A DNA stretch of 64,000 nt, taken from contig CM042141.1 of the NCBI GenBank assembly GCA_023376005.1, forward strand, positions 99,445,097-99,509,096. The letters are read 5' to 3'. This DNA is from Doryteuthis pealeii. Its lineage: Eukaryota; Mollusca; Cephalopoda; Myopsida; Loliginidae. Numbering within the stretch: position 1 is the first letter of the stretch; each line of letters starts with the position of its first letter. Under the pieces are notes generated by a model. It had not been told where the DNA came from. It was given only the letters and a program-made list of their open reading frames with translations, and made no database searches. Positions 54,969 to 64,000 of this stretch are shown piece after piece. The position numbers were made by a program, and so were the translations under genes.

Positions 54969-54974
54969 AATAAA

Positions 54975-55195
54975 CCAGCCGCAGTGTAGTGGTTAACATG
55001 CTGGATTTTGACATTGTAGTGAGTTTGAATTCCGGTCACACTTTTGGACTAATACCCTTCTAGAAGGTGTGAAACCCGCTTATCCCCCCCAGCTATGGGT
55101 TAAATAGTACCACTATTGTTCCGCTACAAGGATGGCTTTGGCATTGAATAACCCACAAAGGTTGATATGACATTAAACAAAAAAACTAAAACCAC
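54975..55195 (+). mobile_element. tRNA-like SINE, type E
   Basis: GCCGCAGTGTAGTGGTTAAC and GGATTTTGACATTGTAGTG are followed by AGCTATGGGTTAAATAGTAC, CTACAAGGATGGCTTTGGC and the tail AACCCACAAAGGTTGATATG. This is a good reference copy for the family. Confidence 0.8.
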
Positions 55196-55407
55196 ACATA
55201 TATGTCACATGCTGGAAAATTGACTTCATGGCAGAGTAACGATTGTTTCATCGAAGGGTTATTTCTCCCCAAAATCAGCAAGCTGAATTCAAAGAAAACT
55301 TTATATGAATCGGATTTTTTTTACAAATTTGTATAATTTTAAAATTACCCAGTGTTGTAAATAGTATTTGTTTATTTACGATAAAAAATATCAAAGAATA
55401 AAAGTTC

Positions 55408-55545
55408 ATACCTTTCCCAAGGGTATTAGTCCAAAAGTATATGTAATTGTGTGACTGGAGTTCAAAGTCACTTAAAATGATGTCAGAGTCCAGCTTTTTT
55501 AGTCCCTATGCCATGGGGACTCCCACCTGATAAGCCAGGGGTAGA
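55408..55545 (-). mobile_element. SINE type E fragment
   Basis: On the minus strand GGTGGGAGTCCCCATGGCAT and ACTAATACCCTTGGGAAAG are present; the tail is missing. Confidence 0.6.
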
Positions 55546-55704
55546 GAATCAGAAGCTTTAAGGTTTAAACCATCAATAGCTTTGTTTAAAGGACAATAAA
55601 AAAATTGCCCCCCCCCTCTCACACACACTTCAGAACCTGGTATCTCATCAAAAAGTTTTTTCATTTCTTTTAAGTACTTAGGTAAAAGTTTTGCAATATT
55701 TTGG

Positions 55705-55915
55705 TATATGTATTTACCAACCCTTTGCTCGAGCAGGATTGAAACACAAGGTCAATTTTTAAGCAGAGTTTAATAGGTTTGAATTCAGATTTTTCCTAGT
55801 CCGGTTGCCATACCAAGGTTGAAGAGCCCAGTCTGCCCTGCTATTTACCTATAGCTGGAGGGAGAATAGTTGAATTAATACCTTTCCCCACAGGTATTAG
55901 TGCTATGTAAATATT
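55705..55915 (-). mobile_element. SINE type C
   Basis: Minus-strand C body (CTATAGGTAAATAGCAGGGC and others) and tail (CCTTGTGTTTCAATCCTGCTC). A solitary Tc1-type end AAGTTTTGCAATATTTTGG lies at 55687 next to it. Confidence 0.7.
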
Positions 55916-56056
55916 TCAGTATATGCTAGTTTGCAGGGTCATATGACCAAAATCCCATTTTCTGATGGGAAAAAATGTCAATTTATATTCTTTATATCTA
56001 TTGTTATTATTTTACTTATTTCATTTTATTTTTTAATTGTATTTCTTATTTTACAA

Positions 56057-56587
56057 CGGTGAGTCAATATTTTGGTACATGCTAATTTGCAGCGCATATA
56101 TCACATGATTGAAGCAGTTAAAGCTGTGGAATGTACCAGTTATTGTGGTAAAAGCATAGTTGATCACAGTAACCAGATGGTTCAAAAAATTTTTTGATGA
56201 GGTTGCAAGAATATCAACAATCAAACAAAGTTGGGTAGGCCTAAAACCATGGATTCTGAGGCTGTGCTCCAAGCCTTAGAGCCAAATCCAGAAAGTAACT
56301 CCCAGAGTTGGTATTTAACCTAATCCATTTGTCATAGGTTGGATGTGACACAAGGTTGCAAGTATGGGACATCCGTGACGATCTATCTTGCTATTTAGTA
56401 GTAATGGATCTGCGAGACTAGTTTGGTAATGATTACAACACGATGGTATGCTCTCAGAGAATATCAGGCAAGCTTGACATCTCACAGTCCAGTGTGGTTT
56501 GTCACCTTCATAATCTCAGCAAAAGCATCCGGAACTGCCAAATTGTCCCCCACATTACCAAAATATTGCAAAAATTTTGACTCACCA
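56057..56587 (+). mobile_element. Decayed Tc1-like element with a SINE D inserted
   Basis: The left end GAGTCAATATTTTGGTACAT and right end ACCAAAATATTGCAAAAATT followed by TTGACTC are inverted. Plus-strand protein remnants include KLGRPKTMDSEAV and LDISQSSVVCHLHNLSKSIR, the helix-turn-helix region of Tc1-like transposases. A minus-strand D SINE (about 56330-56455, GCAAGATAGATCGTCACGG region) splits them. There is no DDE domain. Confidence 0.65.
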
Positions 56588-56849
56588 ATGCAATATAGTT
56601 AAATTTGGATTAAGTTATTAACTAAAAGTTCAAAATTTAAATTTTGTTGTAAACAAACTAAAAATCTATTAGTCAACAATAAACTTCATTGTGTCCTTTA
56701 AATATGAAAAAGTTCTCTACCTTAGAAAGTTTTAAGCATCTAATGGCAACAAAATAACCAGAAGTGGATGGCATGAGGTTCTGCTAAATCTATTAATGTA
56801 TTTCTTTGGAATATTTCATAATTATAAAGTTAGAGAATATATAACAAGA

Positions 56850-56858
56850 AAAAAAATC

Positions 56859-56889
<31 letters not shown>

Positions 56890-56960
56890 AGAGTTCACAG
56901 AAAACATTTTTTTGAGTAGATAGATAAAAAAAAAAAAAAAAGAAAAAAAAAGAAAAATAA
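56850..56960. repeat. Poly-A and A/G-rich tracts
   Basis: Two long A runs (about 56858-56886 and 56928-56957). Confidence 0.9.
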
Positions 56961-57197
56961 CAAAATATTTTTATTTTAGATTTTCTTTAATCTCCTAGAA
57001 AAATATATAAAATTCAGATTTTGGTCATTTTAATTAAATCTTGCAAATAAAAATGAATTAAAATAAATATTTTTATAACTGACACTTTTTGGTGTTGGGT
57101 CAGAAAATAATTGTAAGGAATTCCAATTTGTGATGTTTTCTGTTTGATGTTTTCATTATTTGGAATGAGCAATGTTCATTTCTTGTTTCTGGAGGAC

Positions 57198-57233
57198 AAA
57201 AAAGAGAAAAAGAAAAAGAAAAAAAGAAAAAAG

Positions 57234-57265
<32 letters not shown>

Positions 57266-57266
57266 G
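57198..57266. repeat. Purine tract (AAAAG)n
   Basis: AAAAG-type repeats of about 70 bp. Confidence 0.9.
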
Positions 57267-57359
57267 TAATAATGGCATTATAATGACCAAGCAATTATTC
57301 TTTGATAAATGAAATAAAATTTATGCTTTTCTGCATAAATACTTATTGCCTACCTATTA

Positions 57360-57840
57360 GACATATACATGATTCTAGGTAAATTTATTGCTTGTAAATT
57401 CATCAGAGATAAATTCATCGTATAAGATTAATTGCTCTTATAATATAGGGTTTCCCTAACCCTCTAGCTCTTTTTTATTTAATTTTGAATTTAGCCACAA
57501 ATAATTTACATACAATAAATTCATGTGGTAAATTTATTGCCAGTAAATTTATCACAGATTAATTCAGCATATAAGATTAATTGCTCTTAAAATACAAAGA
57601 TATTTTTTATCAAATTCTTAAAAGCAATGATTAAATTCTGAATTTAGTTATGAATAATTTACCTACAATAAATTTACTGGCGATTAATTTATTGCCAGTA
57701 AATTCACCACAGATGAATTTATCATATCAGATTAATTGCTCTTATAAAAGATAAAGATATTTTTTATCAAATACTTAAAGGCAGTGATTAAATTCTGAAT
57801 TTAGCTACAAATAATTTACTTAGAATAAATTTACCAGACA
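57360..57840 (+). repeat. Tandem repeat, unit about 150 bp, three copies
   Basis: GATTAATTGCTCTTA recurs at 57426, 57575 and 57730. The units share GTAAATTCATCACAGAT and AGCTACAAATAATTTACCTA blocks. AT-rich and non-coding. Confidence 0.85.
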
Positions 57841-57990
57841 CACATACATATACCAAAGTATATTTGCATGTCTGGAAAAAAAGAAAATTTTATTAAATTG
57901 TGACCAATGAGAATAATTCCTTAAATCCTTTCAGAATATCAGTAAAATTGCTAATTAAAAAAGACAGGATTTATTATAATCTATTATATA

Positions 57991-58624
57991 TCTTATTATA
58001 ATGGAGATTGTGGGTTTGTCTGCCTGTAACCGAAACTACACAAGTCACAATTCCCTTTGTTATTTACACACATTCTCCATGATTTTATTTTTTATTTAAA
58101 CCTCAATTATTAGTAAAATTGTTTTACATCATTAAGACTGTTAACAATATCTACAGACTAATAACATACAATTATATTTATATATTCAACAAAATAGCGG
58201 TTTACAGTGTGAATGGGAAGGCTAATTTGCATATTGATCTTAAAAAATTTGATTTTAATAAATATATGCTTAGTATTATTGATTTCTAATTGTTTGGTTT
58301 TATCTTAATAAATATGAGCAAAAATCTCGGGGATAAATCTTAACAGAAATCTATTAACATAAAGAAATAACTGTAATTTTATTCTTTTCTTCCTATTTTA
58401 ACTAAATAGTTAAATTAGGGAAATTTACCACTGAAAGACGGGAGTAAGGGAAAATGGTGGAACAGTTAGTTTCAAAGTTGTTCTATTTTCCGATTATACC
58501 CCCTCTGTTCCAAATATTTTTATCTGAATTCTTATTCAGTTTCATTAGCCTTTCTAATTTAATATGATATTTTATTATATTAAAACTTAAATACTTGCAC
58601 CTGGAGGGTGCATATATTTGCTAG
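57991..58624 (+). mobile_element. Non-autonomous Helitron, 634 bp (reference copy)
   Basis: It starts A|TCTTATTATAATGGAGATTG and carries a 3' hairpin-like TGCACCTGGAGGGTGCA, ten bases and CTAG, followed by T. Same length as 44886-45519. No Rep/helicase coding sequence. Confidence 0.92.
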
Positions 58625-58732
58625 TGTCTATAAAGAAGCAAAAGTTGACTTTCTAACAACATGATTATATATCATTTTTTTATGTTGGTGGGATCAAGAA
58701 CGGTAGGACCAAAAATAATCCCAACATAACGA

Positions 58733-58737
<5 letters not shown>

Positions 58738-58775
<38 letters not shown>
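58738..58775. repeat. (TA)n microsatellite
   Basis: A TA run. Confidence 0.95.
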
Positions 58776-58778
<3 letters not shown>

Positions 58779-58910
58779 CATACTTTGGTGTGGTACCAAG
58801 TTTCTTGGTACAAGGTGATTCTAGGCTGGTCCTATTCTCTACCAGTAGTTTGTTGTAGAGTTCAGGTTCCGTTTGAGCTCAATGTTTAATTATTGTAAAC
58901 AGAGCAAAGT

Positions 58911-59120
58911 TATTTGTGAATAAAAAGGCCTTAAATACCATGGGTATCGTGGTTATGGACCATTTCCACTCATGAGTATGCCCACGAGCTTCTTCAGACC
59001 ACTGATATCTTTTATTTTATTTATAAAAGATATAAGTGGTCTGAAGAAGCGCATGGGCATACTCACGAGTGGAAATGGTGCATAACCACGATACCCATGG
59101 TATTTAAGGCCTTTTTATTC

Positions 59121-59126
<6 letters not shown>
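58911..59126. mobile_element. Long palindrome with hammerhead-like core in each arm
   Basis: Arms of about 104 bp (58911-59014 and 59023-59126) are reverse complements with few differences and a spacer of about 8 bp. Each arm, read outward, has CTGAAGA, a CTCGTG...CATGAG-type helix and GAAATGGT, as in the other Penelope-like modules. A TA run follows on the right. Confidence 0.75.

Positions 59127-59164
<38 letters not shown>
59127..59164. repeat. (TA)n microsatellite
   Basis: A TA run directly beside the palindrome. Confidence 0.95.
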
Positions 59165-59167
<3 letters not shown>

Positions 59168-59399
59168 CATGCTGTTAGGAAGTCAACGTATGCTTCTTTA
59201 TAGATATATATATGATGGATATTGGGAAACTTTTGGGGTTGTATGGGAAGCAGGGAAATATGATTTATTAAAAAAATAATAATTGGAATAGATTTTTAAA
59301 AATCATTCTTTATAATCATAGTGACTCCAATGAGTGTTGAATTCAAGAGGACTACGAAAATTGGACAAATTTACTTATTGAAAGCAGAGATATCTAATA

Positions 59400-59815
59400 G
59401 GAATGTTACAGTACTACTATATGGTTGCACCATTTGGATTTAGCGAAATGTTTGGAGAAAAAGCTAAATGTTAACAACAGAAGAATGCTGCATTTTGTTT
59501 TGAACAAATCCTGGAAACAGTTTCCTACAAAACAGCAGCTGTATGGCCACTTACCCCCCATCTCACAAACCATACGAGTAAGATGAGCAAGATATGATGG
59601 GCACTGCTGGAGAAGTAAGAACAAACTCATAAGTGACATCCTCCCATGGATTCCTATACAGGGACACACCAGTGTTGGCCAACTGGCAATAAAACTTATA
59701 TTCATCAACTCTGTGTGAACACAGGGCGCCATCTAGAGGATTTGCCGAAAGTGATGACCGATAGGAACGGATGGCAAGAGAGAGTCAAGGAAATCCATGC
59801 TGTCGGCACACTTTG
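59400..59815 (+). pseudogene. LINE reverse-transcriptase C-terminal fragment
   Basis: Plus-strand translation reads TTIWLHHLDLAKCLEKKLN, then RMLHFVLNKSWKQFPTKQQ, LYGHLPPISQTIRVR, GHCWRSKNKLISDILPW and GTDGKRESRKSM-like sequence. This is the C-terminus of an RTE-like element, matching the minus-strand copies at 25145-25860. Stops and a frameshift interrupt it, and it ends near TTTGATGATAATGG. Confidence 0.75.
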
Positions 59816-59892
59816 ATGATAATGGCTATATTTACATTTTATAACTGTTTTTAATATATTAAAAATTATTTTAGATTTAAAAAAAAAAAAAA

Positions 59893-60420
59893 AATGGGAT
59901 CAAGTCTCCAATAAGCACCCTAGCTTATCAAGTCATTGAAAGGTTCACATTTTAACTCGTCACCGGTAAGTTTCATTTCAAACAGAATTATGAACAAACA
60001 AACTGACATAATTTTGCACTTATATTGTATCTGACAAAAATAAATTTTACAAGTTGTGAAAATCAAGTTTATGAATATTTTTCAACATTTACAATAAATT
60101 TTTTTTTTAAATCCCACCCCCCCCAAAAAAAAAGAGAAAGACATTTTTATACTAAAATAGTTTTTATTTAATAAGAGAAATGCAGACAATTTTTATTTAC
60201 AAAGTATTTTTTAGGTTTATTTAAATAAAAAGATGTTGTTCGGAAATAGTATCACACAATTTGTAAAATTTGTTTTTGTCAGATACATATATAAGTGCAA
60301 AAATCGTCAGTTAGTTTGTTTATAATTATGTTTGAAGCAAAACTTACCGGTGCCGGTGATGAGTTAAAATGTGAACCCTTCAATAGCTTGAGAAGCTAGG
60401 CTGCTTATTTGGAAACCTGA
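59893..60420. mobile_element. Non-autonomous DNA element with about 155-bp terminal inverted repeats
   Basis: The left arm (59895-60060) and right arm (60255-60420) are reverse complements: CCAATAAGCACCCTAGCTTA, GAAAGGTTCACATTTTAACT, CGTCACCGGTAAGTTTCATT, TGACAAAAATAAATTTTACA. The interior of about 190 bp is AT-rich with no coding sequence. It lies about 340 bp downstream of the TMEM183 stop codon. Confidence 0.8.
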
Positions 60421-60757
60421 TAAAAAAAATGTAAATAAATATCACTGAGAAAACTTGTCAGAAAAAAATTAAAATAATAAAAAGAATTTAAAAAAAAAAA
60501 AAAAGACTTTTTTTGGTCCTTATTAGAAATTCTTATACAAGTCACAATTTATAACTTAAAAATGTAACATTCATCATTTAATCAAAGAGTTATTTCTTGG
60601 TTTGTTAATTTAGATAATTCTTCCAATTATATATATATATATATATATAAATGAGAAATATAACATTTTACATCATTGCTTGGATTAACAATGGAACATC
60701 ATAAATGAGTATGAGATAAAAAGAAAAGAAGAGATAATAATAAATGTTATTTATTTT

Positions 60758-61358
60758 CTAAGATGAATTTCCTCCTGGATAAAGAACGTGCCACCATGCC
60801 ATAGTCCTCCAGTTAATCACAGGATCTAATATTATGATACTTTCACCGCCGCAACCAGAAGGTCTATCCTTTCCGGTTAGGCGGGTATTAAACTCCATTT
60901 TGATCCGTTGGTTGCGCATCGTCTGACTCAATTTGATAACCACTTTTGTCAGAATCTGTCCCATGACAATCGGCACCGATGTAAAGTTTTGGCAAAATAT
61001 CTCCAACACGGAGCAATCGTTTTCAGGATTGTGGTACAGGTCGTTGTACCCGTTTAAGAGATCTGAGTTTTTCTTGGAATAACATAATTTATTAACAGAT
61101 AACGAGGAGGGTTCATTGCGGAATTTAAAGCAGAAGCTCCAGCTTTTTTTGTCTGGCATTGGTTTGTGCCACTGTAGAATACAGCGTTGTCCAATCAGTT
61201 TCTTGGGAACTTCTTCCATTGTGATTTTATTAGATTTATTTGATAGAGGTGGATACATATAATGGAGTGATCGAATAACACGTGCTCTTAATCCATGGAC
61301 TCGTTCTAAGTGGGAAGGCATCAGACCCATTGGAAGCTGAGCTAATTCATGATAATAC
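60758..61358 (-). CDS. TMEM183: TMEM183 homologue, terminal coding exon (C-terminal 199 residues)
   Basis: TMEM183 is a poorly characterised single-pass membrane protein with an F-box-like N-terminal part; its function is not established. The exon opens after the acceptor TTTTTATCTCTAG (minus, AG at 61360-61359), with one base of a split codon and then YYHELAQLPMG. It runs to the stop at 60758-60760. Blocks match human TMEM183A as I recall it: HLERVHGLRARVIRSLHYMY against EKLRCLRACVIRSLYHMY; NPENDCSVLE and FTSVPIVMGQILTKVVIKL (membrane segment) against NPDQDCCLLQ and FIFIPIVMGMIFTLFTINV; then IIILDPVINW and AWWHVLYP against VILDPV and WWHPQYP. About half of a 376-residue protein is here, and the F-box-like part must lie in upstream exons, probably right of the window. 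AATAAA follows the stop closely. Confidence 0.88.
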
Positions 61359-61430
61359 CTAGAGATAAAAAGAAAAAGAGACAATTAAAATGGATTTGTT
61401 TTGGGAGTAGAGCATAAAATTTGAAAAATT

Positions 61431-61700
61431 ATGAAAAAGGGGGGGAAAAAAAAAGAGAAAAAGAGAAAAAAAGAAAAAGGAGAAAAAAGAAAAAAGGAAA
61501 AAAAGAAAAAGGAAAAAAAAGAAAAGGAGAAAAAAAAGAGAAAAAGAGAAAAAAAGAGAAAAAAAAAGAGAAAAAGGAGAAAAAAAGAGAAAAGGAGAAA
61601 AAAAAGAGAAAAAGGAAAAAAAAAAAAAAAAAAGAAAAAAAGAAAAAGGAAAAAAAAAGAAAAAAAAAAAAAAAAAGGAAAAAAAAAAAAAAAAAAAAAG
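61431..61700 (+). repeat. Polypurine (AAAAG/GAAAAA) tract
   Basis: It is almost purely A and G over 270 bp, within the intron upstream of the TMEM183 terminal exon. Three overlapping open frames on both strands are low-complexity artefacts. Confidence 0.95.
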
Positions 61701-61749
61701 TTAACTTTGGGAAGAAGGCATATTTTTTACCCATATCTAGTTCATAATT

Positions 61750-63225
61750 CAACTATCAATTTACTTTCTTGTAATTTTGAGCTCTAATAATGGAAATAAA
61801 GAATTTGATCATTATAATATTTTATATTATGGTTATTATGATTTTTCTTATTTGAAATTTGTCATCATCCCATAATTATTTGTGCATAATACACCCCCCT
61901 AACTTTTCGCTACAAAATCCTGGAAAAAACATCTTGTGTGTATAATACACATTGACTCTTTGGAATTTGTAGCAGCTAAATTTAAACTAAATTTAACATT
62001 TGTTCAACTTTTTATCTGGTTTGTAGAGACTAAAAATAAGAATTTATGTAGTGGATATAATGTTTCTAAACACAAAATCTACACAGCATTTAGAGAAAAT
62101 TAAAAGTGCATATTCAAGTATGTTTTATGACAACTTTTCTTTTTTTTTTTTTAAATTTTGATTTTATTGCAGTTCTCCAGAATTAGATTTTTATGATTCC
62201 ATAGACATTTTTATAATCATCTTTAATAATAAATGCAAATGTCAGTGTGTTACATTTTTTCAACTTTACTCCTACAGGCTGTAGCCCAACATATCCTACC
62301 ATTTTGGAATCAGGTCAACTCCATGAGCAAATTAAAAACATTCTGGGCTGAATTTAGACCTGAAATCCTGAAATTTTGGAATCCCAAGTGTCATATAGTA
62401 CCTAAATAATGAGAACGGAATTATCTGCTTTCCCTATAAATGTCAGATGAAACCCCGGGAGAGACAAATGAGATCTCATGGGACTTTAACCAAGCAATTG
62501 CTAATTACTCTGATCACCTTGTATCTATGCTTAGTAAACCTTTTTTCCTATCCTTAATACTCATTGTATTTTTCCTTATTATTTCTCTGTTAACTCTGAT
62601 ATTAGAATTACAACACCAAGTTTTAATTATTGCGATTGTTTTTGGTGATATTTTTGTGAACATTTTTTTTTGTATAATATCAATTTTTTAAAACTTTGAA
62701 ATAAATTTAGGAAAAAAAAAAATCAACCAAGATCCCTCTAGCAGGAACTAGCTTAATTGTCGCCCACTAGGTTGGCATTTAAGCTAGTAATTAATACAGT
62801 GAAAAATCTAATTCAAAATTTATATTTGTATTCATGAAATAGGTCAGCAATTAAGCTAGTAATTAATAGTGAAGAGTCTAATTTAAAATTATATTTGTGT
62901 TCAGGAAATTTAAATAAAATACAAAGGAATTTAATACTTATATTTCTTAATAATATAAAAGTATTTTTCCAGTTATAATCTCAGTGTTCTGAGTGAAAAT
63001 AATAAAACAAGTACACATATAAACATTATCATCCAAATTTTAATTTTAATTATCTATTCTATCAGTGAAAGGCCTATGTGGCTGTGCTATCTGTGGACAT
63101 ACATTCTTTATATTTATTCACTATTATTATATAATAGCTCTATCACAGATATTGAGCACTCTTCTAATAATACTGCATATATAGGCCCACCATTATCTCA
63201 ACAAGTGAGATAGTGATAACCATAC
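61750..63225. other. AT-rich sequence, presumably TMEM183 intron
   Basis: I searched the minus strand for the F-box-like exon of TMEM183 and did not find it. A plus-strand frame at 62440-62691 has a hydrophobic C-terminal half but no family match, and it ends in AT-rich sequence. Direct repeats near 62740-62910 (TTAAGCTAGTAATTAATA) are visible. Confidence 0.4.
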
Positions 63226-63237
63226 ACTGTTGTAATA

Positions 63238-63264
63238 TATACACACACACACATATATATATAA
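63238..63264. repeat. (CA)n/(TA)n microsatellite
   Basis: CA repeats run into TA repeats. Confidence 0.85.
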
Positions 63265-63439
63265 TAATGGACTCTCCCGTTGATTTCGACATGAGGGTTC
63301 ATGCACACAATGAACTTCCACACAGGGATTTGTTTATAGTGGTGAAGGCTTGTGTTGGACCATCCACACTTTTTGACACAGTTGATAGGAAAGAATTGGT
63401 GCATCAAGGGTTGCCACAAACCCAATCAACAACCGACCT

Positions 63440-63680
63440 CAGGAATTTTGAATTCAGATTTATCCCTCTCCTAGACTGGTTACCTACCTAAGGCTGAAGA
63501 GCCCAGTCGCCCTACTATTTAACCCATAGCTGAAGGGAGAATATATGGATTCATACCTGTCCCAAGGGTATTAGCGCTATGTGAAATGCCAACAGCTTCG
63601 TTTAGGAATTGAACTCGAATCGACGAGTCCATTTTCCACGACTCTAACCACTAGCCCACGTACCTCCATTATATATAAAA
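63440..63680 (-). mobile_element. SINE type C
   Basis: On the minus strand the head GGAGGTACGTGGGCTAGTGG and B-box-like GAGTTCAATTCC lead into CACATAGCGCTAATACCC, CTATGGGTTAAATAGTAGGG and CTTAGGTAGGTAACCAG. The tail is cut short. Confidence 0.8.
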
Positions 63681-64000
63681 GCTTCAATTCATGGCTAAAG
63701 TAGTTGCATATTTCCTTACAAATATGTTAAAATCCTGGTTTATGAATACTGATTTTAAAGGCAAATGCAAGCATCATACACGGAAATGGCACAGTAAAAC
63801 ATGATTGTCCAAATTATTGAATTAATCAGGAAGGATAAGCAAATGATTCCATTCTTGAGAAGCCATGGTCTTATTTCCAATAAAAGGACAATTCTGGAAG
63901 TTGTGTGCCAGAGACAATTCCAAAGATGTAACCTAATAAAGGGCTGCTAAGGGAGATAGATAATAAGAAATTTAATCTAATGTGTAACACAACAGAAGCT

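Noticed and set aside
59406..59732. 108-residue minus-strand open frame
   Set aside because: The plus strand encodes a LINE reverse-transcriptase tail with known motifs; the minus frame is its shadow. The same applies to 25278-25469 plus.
61421..61787. Overlapping Lys-rich frames
   Set aside because: Low-complexity purine tract in an intron.
62440..62691. 83-residue frame with hydrophobic C-terminus resembling a small membrane protein
   Set aside because: The hydrophobicity comes from AT-rich codons, and I know of no family match; it lies in probable TMEM183 intron sequence.

Overview
The window is AT-rich animal nuclear DNA with spliced genes, long introns, canonical GT/AG splice sites and very dense interspersed repeats. 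The mixture of tRNA-derived and 5S-rRNA-derived SINEs, RTE-like LINE scraps, mariner/Tc1, hAT and Helitron remnants and Penelope-like modules, together with the divergence of the two genes from vertebrate forms, suggests a mollusc, most likely a cephalopod such as an octopus. The taxonomic call is inference. No prokaryotic features are present.

Only two genes can be supported. (1) A SIKE1/FGFR1OP2-family gene on the + strand has three coding exons at 6313-6449, 7671-7922 and 10790-11044. They join in phase 0 to give about 213 residues, a complete reading frame. Its 5' UTR begins upstream, because coding exon 1 is preceded by a splice acceptor. (2) The last coding exon of TMEM183 lies on the - strand at 60758-61358, giving the C-terminal 199 residues. 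Its upstream exons were not found in the remaining 2.6 kb and probably lie beyond the right edge. The two genes sit about 50 kb apart, and nothing in the sequence links them functionally beyond being ordinary housekeeping genes.

The rest is repeat-driven. Six SINE types recur, here called A to F: A, tRNA-derived, ending in a CTTTACTTTTTACTT tail; B, 5S-rRNA-derived; C and D, tRNA-like, sharing one 3' tail; E and F, tRNA-like, sharing their 3' tail with B. At 33241-37002 the D SINE has expanded into a 20-unit tandem array of about 186 bp per unit. Its two monomer types alternate, so it is a satellite with a dimeric higher-order period of about 372 bp. Immediately right of it (37570-38215), the 3' end of an A SINE plus flank is repeated four times at about 161 bp. 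Five Helitron-like non-autonomous elements (42-59 kb) share TC...CTAG ends, two of them exactly 634 bp long. Penelope-like modules carrying hammerhead-ribozyme cores occur on both strands, mostly as head-to-head inverted pairs. One of them (17697-17751, - strand) retains all three hammerhead stems.

Layout: 1-6 kb, AT-rich with PLE modules and SINEs; 6.3-11.1 kb, SIKE gene; 11-33 kb, nested transposon relics and low-complexity tracts, including a 0.7 kb polypurine tract at 24.1-24.85 kb; 33-38.2 kb, SINE satellites; 38-60.4 kb, microsatellites, Helitrons, SINEs, foldback elements; 60.7-61.4 kb, TMEM183 terminal exon; 61.4-64 kb, polypurine intron sequence and a SINE. All coordinates of degenerate repeats are by eye and may be off by several bases.
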